From contig CAYWTM010000105.1 of assembly GCA_964460185.1 (NCBI GenBank), forward strand, positions 1 to 12,009: 12,009 nucleotides of DNA, in the 5' to 3' direction. This document shows positions 6,574 through 12,009 of this stretch, piece after piece. Both the position numbers and the translations under genes were made by a program. Each line of letters begins with the position of its first letter. Positions within the stretch are counted from its first letter, which is position 1. This DNA comes from JAVJPJ01 sp040217295 (GTDB lineage: Bacteria; Pseudomonadota; Alphaproteobacteria; Rhodobacterales; Rhodobacteraceae). The notes under the pieces were generated by a model, which had not been told where the DNA came from, made no database searches, and saw nothing but the letters and a program-made list of their open reading frames with translations.

Positions 6574-7803
6574 TCAATAACCGTCCATTTCCCAGCCGAG
6601 GGCGCGCGCGACGGTAAAGATATCCTTGTCGCCACGGCCGCACATATTCATGCAGATGATGTGATCTTTTGGCAGGTCGCCGGCGATCTTGGTCACATGC
6701 GCCAGTGCGTGGGATGGTTCCAGAGCGGGAATGATGCCTTCGGTTTCGCAACACAGCTGGAACGCCTCCAGCGCTTCGGTATCGGTGATCGAGACATACT
6801 TCGCACGCCCGATGTCATGCAGCCACGCATGTTCCGGCCCGATGCCCGGATAGTCGAGACCGGCCGAGATCGAGTGCCCTTCGAGGATCTGTCCGTCCTC
6901 GTCCTGCAGCAGATAGGTCCGGTTGCCATGCAGCACGCCGGGGCGGCCGCCCGTCAGGGATGCGCAGTGTTCCATCTTGGCATTGACGCCCTTGCCGCCG
7001 GCCTCGACCCCGATGATGCCGACTTCCTTGTCGTTCAGGAACGGGTAGAACAGGCCCATTGCGTTCGAACCGCCGCCAATGGCCGCGATGATCGTATCGG
7101 GAAGCCGGCCTTCGGCGGCCAGCATCTGTTCGCGGGCTTCCTGACCGATGATGGCCTGAAAATCGCGCACCATTGCCGGGTACGGGTGCGGGCCTGCCAC
7201 CGTGCCGATGCAGTAGAACGTATCGCGCACATTGGTAACCCAGTCACGCAGCGCATCGTTCATCGCATCTTTCAACGTGCCGCGACCCGATGTGACGGGG
7301 ATCACCTCGGCACCCAGAAGTTTCATCCGGAACACGTTCGGTGCCTGACGTTCGACATCATGCGCACCCATGTAGACCACGCATTTCAGCCCGAATTTCG
7401 CACAGACCGTCGCAGTCGCAACACCGTGCTGGCCGGCACCGGTTTCCGCGATGATCCGTGATTTCCCCATGCGTCGCGCCAGGATGATCTGGCCGAGCAC
7501 ATTGTTGATCTTGTGCGCGCCGGTATGGTTCAACTCATCGCGCTTGAGATAGATCTTGGCCCCGCCCAGACGGTCCGTCAGACGTTCGGCAAAATACAAC
7601 GGGGAAGGACGGCCAACATAGTTCGTCCAAAGGTCGTGCATCTCGTCCCAGAAGCTCTGGTCCGTCTTGGCATGCTCGTACTGGCGTTCCAGTTCCAGGA
7701 TCAGAGGCATCAGGGTTTCGGACACGAAACGCCCACCAAAATCGCCAAAGCGGCCCTTTTCATCGGGGCCTGTCGTGAAACTGTTCAGAATGTCATCGGG
7801 CAT
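6574..7803 (-). CDS. trpB: Tryptophan synthase beta chain
   Basis: TrpB condenses indole with L-serine using pyridoxal phosphate, the last step of tryptophan synthesis, in an alpha2beta2 complex with TrpA. The product has 409 residues, a normal length. GRFGDFGGRFVSETLM lies near the start. The PLP lysine is residue 98 in NHTGAHKIN, followed by AETGAGQHGVATA and the phosphate-binding GGGSNAMGLF. SAGLDYPGIGPEHAWL and EPSHALAH come later. The start at 7803 has AGGGAGG (7812-7818) eight bases upstream; an upstream in-frame start at 7836 is less likely. It follows the sulfotransferase-like gene after 74 bases. trpA is not in the window and is not next to trpB on the downstream side, where the PepSY-like pair is found. 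Confidence 0.97.
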   Translation of the reverse strand: MPDDILNSFTTGPDEKGRFGDFGGRFVSETLMPLILELERQYEHAKTDQSFWDEMHDLWTNYVGRPSPLYFAERLTDRLGGAKIYLKRDELNHTGAHKINNVLGQIILARRMGKSRIIAETGAGQHGVATATVCAKFGLKCVVYMGAHDVERQAPNVFRMKLLGAEVIPVTSGRGTLKDAMNDALRDWVTNVRDTFYCIGTVAGPHPYPAMVRDFQAIIGQEAREQMLAAEGRLPDTIIAAIGGGSNAMGLFYPFLNDKEVGIIGVEAGGKGVNAKMEHCASLTGGRPGVLHGNRTYLLQDEDGQILEGHSISAGLDYPGIGPEHAWLHDIGRAKYVSITDTEALEAFQLCCETEGIIPALEPSHALAHVTKIAGDLPKDHIICMNMCGRGDKDIFTVARALGWEMDGY

Positions 7804-7877
7804 GTGATCTGCCTCCCTCCGGTCATCGGGTATCAATAGGGCGGTTCAGGGGTGGTTTCCAATCGAAAACGCAAAAC

Positions 7878-8915
7878 CTAACGCGGCAAGCGGTCCCGCA
7901 ACCAACGGAACAGACCGTTGCCGCCCGGGGTCTTGCCGCCCTGGGTCCCGGCCCGCCCCAGTTTCACCGCAGCGTTCCTCTGCCAATCCGCCAATGCCGC
8001 ATCGATCACAGCACGCTGTTCAGCGCTGACAGGTTCCGGCAGGGGCGAAACGGTGGTGCCGAACGCCTCTTCGTATGCTTCGAGCCGGTACTGAACGGAC
8101 GGATCCAGCCGGGCGTTGATGCGTGCGATCTGAGGCGCGATCCGACGTGAAAACGCGCTGTAGGCCGCTGCTGATGCCATGGGGGGATCGGGCGGGATAT
8201 CGGGCAACCGCGCGCACAAGGCATCGGCCGCCGCCGCAGCCGCACCGGCGCCATGGCTTGCGATCAACGCCTGCACCACCTTGATTTCCATCCGGGTAAG
8301 AGACCGGCTCACGGGGGGAACATGCGCCGGCTCGAGCGTTCCGGGCGGCACCGAAAGGATGTCTTCCATCACCGGCAGGACGGCATTGGGATCATCGGAA
8401 TAATTCCAGACCCAGATCGGCAGGCCAAGCTCGGTCGCGAGATCGAGAAACCGCTCCACCTCGTGGAGAAAGCCGAATTCCACAAGAAACGTGTCGAAAT
8501 CCTCGGTCACGCCAAGGCGCTGAACCATTTGCGCATAAACGGCCCGGGCCAGGGTCGCGGGATTGCGGATGAACAAGATGACCTCGATCGCCACGCCATC
8601 GGCAAGGAGATGAGACAAGGCCGAAGGGTCTTCGGGAAATACGTAAAACCCGGCCTCGGCTGAAAACAGGATCTTGTGGTCCGGTTCCGCCCGGCGTCGT
8701 TCGGCCCGGTAGCGTTCCGCGATGTCGGGGGCGTGCAAATTCGCACCGGGGGCCTGGCCCGCACGACCGGTCTCGGCGTCAGGAGGGGCCGGGTAATGGA
8801 TACCGTGGGACGCAAGATCGGGAATCGATCTTGCCAGGGCCGCCTGCAGCGCAGTCGCGCCGGTCTTGGCATGGCCCACATGAAGCAGGAGCTGGTTGCG
8901 CGCCGCTTCCGTCAT
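7878..8915 (-). CDS. Sulfotransferase-like protein encoded between trpF and trpB
   Basis: The 345-residue product begins LLLHVGHAKTGATALQAAL (about 9-27). This resembles the 5'-phosphosulfate-binding loop of PAPS-dependent sulfotransferases ('h.G..KTGTT.LQ..L'), although the second Thr/Ser position reads Ala-Thr here. A second motif, EVILFIRNPATLARAVYAQM (about 111-130), matches the 3'-phosphate-binding strand and helix ('R.P..r..S.Y.q'), but the usual Ser is replaced by Ala. The replacements leave real sulfotransferase activity uncertain. The ATG overlaps the trpF stop as ATGA (8912-8915), so it is coupled to trpF. The C-terminus is basic (GLFRWLRDRLPR) and could be membrane-associated; no transmembrane helix is obvious. 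The acceptor is unknown. It might be a surface-polysaccharide enzyme misplaced in a trp run, or a conserved passenger of this operon. Confidence 0.72.
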   Translation of the reverse strand: MTEAARNQLLLHVGHAKTGATALQAALARSIPDLASHGIHYPAPPDAETGRAGQAPGANLHAPDIAERYRAERRRAEPDHKILFSAEAGFYVFPEDPSALSHLLADGVAIEVILFIRNPATLARAVYAQMVQRLGVTEDFDTFLVEFGFLHEVERFLDLATELGLPIWVWNYSDDPNAVLPVMEDILSVPPGTLEPAHVPPVSRSLTRMEIKVVQALIASHGAGAAAAAADALCARLPDIPPDPPMASAAAYSAFSRRIAPQIARINARLDPSVQYRLEAYEEAFGTTVSPLPEPVSAEQRAVIDAALADWQRNAAVKLGRAGTQGGKTPGGNGLFRWLRDRLPR

Positions 8916-9556
8916 CCGCGCGCCAGTGCTTCGGCAAAGGCCCGCATGCGCGCAGCATCCTTGACACCCGGCGCGGCCTCGACGCCGGACGACACATCGA
9001 CCTGCTTTGCCCCGGTCAGGCGCGCGGCCTCGGCCACATTCGCCGGCGTCAGGCCACCGGCCAGCATCCAGGGCTTGGTCCAGTATTTGCGCCCAGCCAA
9101 CAGTCGCCAGTCGAAAGCCAGGCCATTGCCCCCCGGAAGATCAGCGCCCTTGGGCGGCTTGGCGTCGATCAGCAATTGATCGGCCACGGGCGCATAAAGA
9201 TCGATGGCGTCCAGATCATGGGCATCGGCGACGCCGATCGCTTTCATCACCGGCAGGCCGTAACGTTCGCGCACCAGTGCCACGCGATCCGGGCTTTCCG
9301 ATCCATGCAGCTGCAGCATGTCTATGGGCACCGCATCGGTCAACGCATCCAGCAAGGCATCGTCCGCGTCTACGGTCAGCGCCACCTTTGCGATCCCCGG
9401 AGGCGTAACAAGTGCAAGATCGCGCGCGACCTCTACCGTGACATGACGCGGCGATTTCGGGAAGAACACGAAGCCGACGTAACGCGCGCCCGCGGCGGCG
9501 GCGTCGGTGACGTCCTGCGGCCGGGCCAGACCGCAGAATTTTATTGAAACATCCAT
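8912..9556 (-). CDS. trpF: Phosphoribosylanthranilate isomerase
   Basis: TrpF converts N-(5-phosphoribosyl)anthranilate to CdRP, the third committed step of tryptophan synthesis. The 214-residue TIM barrel shows the catalytic Cys8 in KFCGL, then GARYVGFVFFPKSPRHV (24-40), LQLHGSESPD (81-90), and the probable general acid Asp131 in LLIDAKPP. The phosphate-binding end is MLAGGLTPANV (164-174) and QVDVSSGVE (185-193). The ATG at 9556 has GAGGTG just upstream and starts six bases after the lapA stop, so the two are co-translated. Its end overlaps the sulfotransferase-like gene by four bases. Confidence 0.97.
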   Translation of the reverse strand: MDVSIKFCGLARPQDVTDAAAAGARYVGFVFFPKSPRHVTVEVARDLALVTPPGIAKVALTVDADDALLDALTDAVPIDMLQLHGSESPDRVALVRERYGLPVMKAIGVADAHDLDAIDLYAPVADQLLIDAKPPKGADLPGGNGLAFDWRLLAGRKYWTKPWMLAGGLTPANVAEAARLTGAKQVDVSSGVEAAPGVKDAARMRAFAEALARG

Positions 9557-9562
9557 GCCACC

Positions 9563-9931
9563 TCAGCGCGTTGCGCTTGCCTCATCAACCAGGGCAAGGA
9601 TGTCGTCTTGCGTATCACGCCGGGCCCCTTTGAGGCTCTGCACTTCGCGTTCAAGCTGCTTGGCGGTGCGCTTTTGCGTCCTGGCCTCGACCCGGTGGCG
9701 ATGTTCGCGAAGCCACTCCCACACGAAACCCACCAGGAGACCCACGACAACGCCGCCCAGGATCACCACGAAAAGCGGCAACTCGACCGAATACTGTATG
9801 CCCAACCAGATGCTGAGCTCGGATGGAATCAGTTCCACCAGCACAGTCTCCCGGTTCGCCATGGCCATCAGCACAAGGGCCAAGGCAACAACGATAAGAA
9901 ACAGGTATTTCAGATACCTAATGAGTGTCAT
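9563..9931 (-). CDS. lapA: LapA-domain (DUF1049) inner-membrane protein
   Basis: The 122-residue product has two transmembrane helices (about 5-25 and 52-73), the polar NRETVLVELIP segment between them, and a charged coiled-coil tail (about 76-105). This is the LapA/YciS plan; in E. coli LapA works with LapB in control of lipopolysaccharide synthesis. No lapB gene is seen here. The usual neighbours in Rhodobacterales, ihfB upstream and trpF downstream, are present. The gene starts 23 bases after the ihfB stop, a gap that contains the palindrome GGGCGCGCCC, and the ribosome site is weak, suggesting that it depends on read-through from ihfB. Confidence 0.88.
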   Translation of the reverse strand: MTLIRYLKYLFLIVVALALVLMAMANRETVLVELIPSELSIWLGIQYSVELPLFVVILGGVVVGLLVGFVWEWLREHRHRVEARTQKRTAKQLEREVQSLKGARRDTQDDILALVDEASATR

Positions 9932-9954
9932 GCGGGCGCGCCCCCAAGGTCAGG

Positions 9955-10239
9955 TCATGCGTCTTCGTTCAGCCTATCGCGTAGCAGTTTGCCCGTCTTG
10001 AAGAAAGGCACATGCTTTTCTTCGACCGAAACGCTTTCGCCGGTGCGCGGGTTCCGGCCAACGCGTGCGTCGCGCTGTTTGACCGAGAACGCGCCGAATC
10101 CGCGCAACTCGACCCTGTTTCCGTTGGCCATGGCTTCAATGATTTCTTCAAAAATCGAATTAACAATGCGTTCGACGTCTCGCTGATAAAGATGCGGGTT
10201 TTCGTCGGCAACCTTCTGGATCAATTCGGAGCGTATCAT
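9955..10239 (-). CDS. ihfB: Integration host factor subunit beta
   Basis: IHF beta pairs with IHF alpha to bend DNA sharply at specific sites, acting in nucleoid structure, recombination and transcription. The 94-residue product shows the HU/IHF fold: MIRSELIQKVADENPHLYQ, the dimer helix, then VELRGFGAFSVKQR and the DNA-arm VGRNPRTGESV with the intercalating Pro64, ending in PFFKTGKLLRDRLN. HLYQRDVERIVNSIFEEI and the GVE-type RVELRGFG favour the beta subunit over HU or IHF alpha. AGGAGG (10248-10253) lies eight bases before the ATG. It heads the run ihfB-lapA-trpF. Confidence 0.95.
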   Translation of the reverse strand: MIRSELIQKVADENPHLYQRDVERIVNSIFEEIIEAMANGNRVELRGFGAFSVKQRDARVGRNPRTGESVSVEEKHVPFFKTGKLLRDRLNEDA

Positions 10240-10263
10240 AATGTGTCCCTCCTGCGCAGCAGT

Positions 10264-10280
10264 ACTATAGCGCGACTATA
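10264..10280 (-). promoter_or_regulatory. Candidate ihfB promoter element with inverted repeat
   Basis: TATAG (10266-10270) and CTATA (10276-10280) form a short inverted repeat around CGCGA. Read on the minus strand it gives TATAGT (10269-10264), a good -10 hexamer, 24 bases before the ihfB start. No convincing -35 box is found at the right distance. Bases 10281-10439 carry no gene that I can support. Confidence 0.35.
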
Positions 10281-10439
10281 CACTTAAAATCCTGGCACTG
10301 AATACACCATACCCCCGTTTTTCCAGCCAAATCCGGGCATATGTCGCGGATATTCCGGCCCCGGACGCGGTAGACAGCCGGCACGACCGGGATGCCGCAA
10401 GTGCATCACGGGACCCGGAGTGCGATTCGGATGAAACCA

Positions 10440-10516
10440 TGGCGGGCCCAGAAGGACTCGAACCCTCAACCTGCCGATTAGAAGTCGGCTGCTCTATCCA
10501 GTTGAGCTATGGGCCC
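10440..10516 (-). tRNA. tRNA-Arg (anticodon TCT)
   Basis: On the minus strand the 77-base gene folds as a full cloverleaf. The acceptor is GGGCCCA paired with TGGGCCC, then discriminator G and an encoded CCA. The D arm contains AGCTCAACTGGATAGAGC. The anticodon stem is CCGA/TCGG around CTTCTAA, giving anticodon TCT for AGA/AGG arginine codons. The T arm is GAGGGTTCGAGTCCTTC. It lies 43 bases downstream of the GNAT gene. No integrase or repeated 3'-end copy is visible, so there is no sign of use as an attachment site. Confidence 0.97.
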
Positions 10517-10559
10517 GCACGGCGCTGTGCATAGCCCGTCAAGTGGCGGCGGTCCACGT

Positions 10560-11030
10560 TCAAAACACCTTGGTCATGAAGACGCTCATCGGGTCTGGCC
10601 CGTACCGGCCAAAGGGCTGACAACAGGAAAAGCCCGCCCGCTCATACAGCCTGCGCGCGGCAGCCGATCCTTCCAGGCTACCGGTCTCAAGCGACATGCG
10701 CGTCAGGCCCTGCGCGCGGGCATCGTCAAGGATCAGGTCCAGGATCGCCGCGCCTGCCCCCTGGCCCCGCGCGTTTCTTGCGACGTGCATGGATTTCAGT
10801 TCGCCATGGCCCTGCCCGATGGGTTTGTACCCGCCCATCGCGACCGCCTCGCCTTCGAGCCAGCCGACAAACAGAACCGTTCCGTCAGCTGCCAGCGCCG
10901 CCCCGTCTTGGTTGTGATTGCTTTCTGCACGATAGTGTTCGTCGCTGTGGGCCGCGTGCCGCGCGATCAGATCTGCCAGTTTCGGATGGCGGGGATCGAC
11001 TTTTTCATAGGTGATGCCGGCTATCTTCAC
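10560..11030 (-). CDS. GNAT-family N-acetyltransferase
   Basis: The product is 156 residues from a GTG at 11030. The GNAT core is visible: ELKSMHVARNARGQGAGAAIL (about 77-97) contains the acetyl-CoA pyrophosphate loop R-G-Q-G-A-G, and LETGS (114-118) and AARRLYERAGF (124-134) form the C-terminal motif B. The substrate is unknown; small-molecule or ribosomal-protein acetylation are both possible. The start is uncertain. The frame stays open to a GTG at 11087 that overlaps the preceding gene by 53 bases, but the domain begins at ITYEKVD, and the 11030 GTG lies four bases after the upstream stop. Tight spacing suggests translational coupling to the NDUFS4-like gene. Confidence 0.85.
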   Translation of the reverse strand: MKIAGITYEKVDPRHPKLADLIARHAAHSDEHYRAESNHNQDGAALAADGTVLFVGWLEGEAVAMGGYKPIGQGHGELKSMHVARNARGQGAGAAILDLILDDARAQGLTRMSLETGSLEGSAAARRLYERAGFSCCQPFGRYGPDPMSVFMTKVF

Positions 11031-11034
11031 CCGC

Positions 11035-11346
11035 TCAGTGGGTCCACGCGCCCCGGCGATCGGTGGCGAAGTTTTCACCGTATCCACCCTTGCGGATGTT
11101 GGGCTTGCGCGATTTCGGTTTCAGCACGACGGCATCTATACCGTGTTCCTTGGCGTAGTCGCGCGCCGCCTCCAGCGTTTCGAACCGAAGGTGAACCTGG
11201 CTGTCCATATCCGAAGACGATGTCCAACCCATCAGCGGGTCCACTTCGCGCGGACTGTCCGGTGCGAATTCAAGCACCCACTGCCGGGTGTTCGCCGTGC
11301 CCGAGGACATGGCCGTTTTCGCGGGTTTGTAGATGCGGGCGCGCAT
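11035..11346 (-). CDS. Complex I NDUFS4-like accessory subunit (ETC complex I subunit conserved region)
   Basis: The 103-residue product matches the mitochondrial 18-kDa/AQDQ subunit and its alphaproteobacterial relatives: ARIYKPAKTAMSSGTANTRQ (3-22), WVLEF, then PLMGWTSSSDMDSQVHLRF, the helix ETLEAARDYAKEHGI, and a basic end KPKSRKPNIRKGGYGENF. It is an accessory subunit on the peripheral arm of NADH:ubiquinone oxidoreductase, thought to help assembly and stability. It is encoded away from any visible nuo cluster. The start at 11346 sits exactly where the family begins; the ribosome site is weak. The next gene begins four bases after its stop. Confidence 0.92.
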   Translation of the reverse strand: MRARIYKPAKTAMSSGTANTRQWVLEFAPDSPREVDPLMGWTSSSDMDSQVHLRFETLEAARDYAKEHGIDAVVLKPKSRKPNIRKGGYGENFATDRRGAWTH

Positions 11347-11608
11347 GAGATAAGGTCCACGATTGGTTGCGTCATCTGCTTATGGAAAACCACACGCGCC
11401 TTGTCCACCATCCAACCTGTCGCAACACCATTTGAAATTGCACGCAACGCCGAAGGGTCGAAGCCAGAGAGGGTTGCCGGCCAGGCCCGAATGGAGCGAG
11501 GGTGGGTGGGTGCATCGACCCCGACCGGCAACCACATCTGTTGCTTGCCCATGCAGGTTAGGTCAGGCGGTCACCGGACAGCAACAAAATCCTATCTAAG
11601 GTTTTTCT

Positions 11609-11626
11609 AGAATTATCGATTATTCT
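11609..11626. repeat. AT-rich near-palindrome upstream of uvrB
   Basis: AGAATTATCGATTATTCT reads the same on both strands at 16 of 18 positions, with ATCGAT at its centre. It lies in the AT-rich island about 130 bases before the uvrB start. It could be an operator or a promoter-proximal curve; the function is unknown. Confidence 0.4.
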
Positions 11627-11652
11627 CAAAGACTTCATTAACCCTTTGGGCA

Positions 11653-11672
11653 TCACGGGTCGGAACCCGTGA
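11653..11672 (+). repeat. Perfect 8-bp hairpin in the uvrB leader
   Basis: TCACGGGT (11653-11660) and ACCCGTGA (11665-11672) flank a CGGA loop. No T-run follows on either strand, so it is not a normal terminator. If transcription of uvrB starts in the AT-rich region to its left, this would be a leader hairpin. Confidence 0.5.
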
Positions 11673-11755
11673 CAGCCCCTGCCCTAGGCTGGGGACAAGG
11701 GCCTTGAACCCGGCCCGGATAAGCCCATTCTTGGGGGCAGCGACGGAGTTCCCCC

Positions 11756-12009
11756 ATGCATAACAATTCGCCCGAACAGATGCCCGAAACGGGCCGGTCG
11801 GTGGATGAGATCCGCGCCCGCCTGAAGATGGAGGGCGGCAAGCGATTCATCATGCATTCCGAGTTCCAACCGGCCGGCGATCAGCCGACCGCGATCAGGG
11901 AATTGTCCGCCGGGATTGCCGCGCTGGAACACGACCAGGTTCTGCTGGGTGCGACCGGCACGGGCAAGACCTTCACCATGGCCAAGGTGATCGAGGAAAC
12001 CCAGCGCCC
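11756..12009 (+). CDS. uvrB: Excinuclease ABC subunit B, 3'-truncated by the window
   Basis: UvrB is the damage-verifying helicase-like subunit of nucleotide excision repair; it is loaded by UvrA and recruits UvrC. The 84 complete codons seen include FIMHSEFQPAGDQPTAIREL (about 38-57) and the Walker A motif VLLGATGTGKTFTMAKVIE (about 68-86 of this start, cut at the end), both diagnostic of UvrB. The first 35 or so residues (rich in charged residues, with DEIRARLKMEGGKR) are the variable N-terminal leader seen in alphaproteobacterial UvrB. The ATG at 11756 has GGAG (11745-11748) seven bases upstream; internal ATGs at 11780 and 11828 are less favoured. The remaining roughly seven-eighths lie outside the window. 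Confidence 0.96.
   Translation, partial: MHNNSPEQMPETGRSVDEIRARLKMEGGKRFIMHSEFQPAGDQPTAIRELSAGIAALEHDQVLLGATGTGKTFTMAKVIEETQR

Larger units (their letters stand above)
11347..11755. other. 409-base non-coding stretch between the divergent NDUFS4-like gene and uvrB
   Basis: No reading frame here looks like a gene. The stretch must hold the promoters of both divergent genes. It contains three inverted repeats: GGTTGCCGG (11472-11480) with CCGGCAACC (11525-11533), an AT-rich near-palindrome at 11609-11626, and a perfect hairpin at 11653-11672. Bases about 11585-11645 are clearly AT-richer than the surroundings, as expected of a promoter zone. I searched by eye for the alphaproteobacterial SOS pattern GAAC-N7-GAAC or GTTC-N7-GTTC and found none. 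Confidence 0.6.

Noticed and set aside
6661..7461. A 266-codon frame on + opposite trpB
   Set aside because: It is antisense to an intact, highly conserved trpB.
10284..10469. A 61-codon frame on - just before ihfB
   Set aside because: It begins inside the tRNA-Arg gene and has a Pro/Arg-rich composition typical of chance frames in high-GC DNA.
10440..10516. tRNA-Arg as an integration site for a mobile element
   Set aside because: No integrase gene and no duplicated tRNA 3' end are visible in the window, and the flanking genes are core genes.
10509..11348. A 279-codon frame on + opposite the GNAT and NDUFS4-like genes
   Set aside because: It starts inside the tRNA and is antisense to two recognisable genes; no domain or ribosome site is seen.
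11232..11552. A 106-codon frame on - overlapping the NDUFS4-like start
   Set aside because: Half of it is a shifted reading of the NDUFS4-like gene, and the remainder shows no family resemblance.

Overview
The window reads as chromosomal core sequence from an alphaproteobacterium, most likely a marine Rhodobacteraceae (Roseobacter-type). This rests on high GC, strong Shine-Dalgarno sites, the order ihfB-lapA-trpF-trpB, a mitochondrial-type complex I accessory subunit (NDUFS4-like), and rplY and pth lying near each other. The taxonomic call is inference from gene content; no search was run. I see no phage, transposase or CRISPR.

Layout, left to right. (1) The end of rplY (ribosomal protein L25) on +, closed by a clear intrinsic terminator. 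(2) Two genes on -, an MDR/quinone-oxidoreductase-like enzyme followed by an FkbM-type methyltransferase; they sit between rplY and pth, which are often adjacent. (3) On +, pth (peptidyl-tRNA hydrolase) overlaps a DUF2332 gene by 4 bp, and a DUF2237 gene follows after 77 bp. (4) On -, a three-gene group: two small exported PepSY-like proteins with long poly-aspartate tails, then a membrane-anchored LuxR-type regulator whose stop codon shares a TTAA with the DUF2237 stop. (5) On -, a compact run ihfB - lapA - trpF - sulfotransferase-like - trpB. (6) On -, a complex I NDUFS4-like gene, a GNAT acetyltransferase and tRNA-Arg(TCT). (7) A 409-base non-coding stretch, then the start of uvrB on +, cut by the window end.

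Most genes are housekeeping: translation (L25, Pth, tRNA-Arg), tryptophan synthesis (TrpF, TrpB), nucleoid architecture (IHF beta), respiration (NDUFS4-like) and excision repair (UvrB). The least explained part is the group at 4887-6413. Two signal-peptide proteins share the plan 'PepSY-like module plus Asp tail' and lie directly upstream of a DNA-binding regulator held in the inner membrane by two helices. I infer a possible cation- or envelope-responsive unit; the sequence does not prove it. The second oddity is a sulfotransferase-like gene inside the trpF-trpB run, translationally coupled to trpF.
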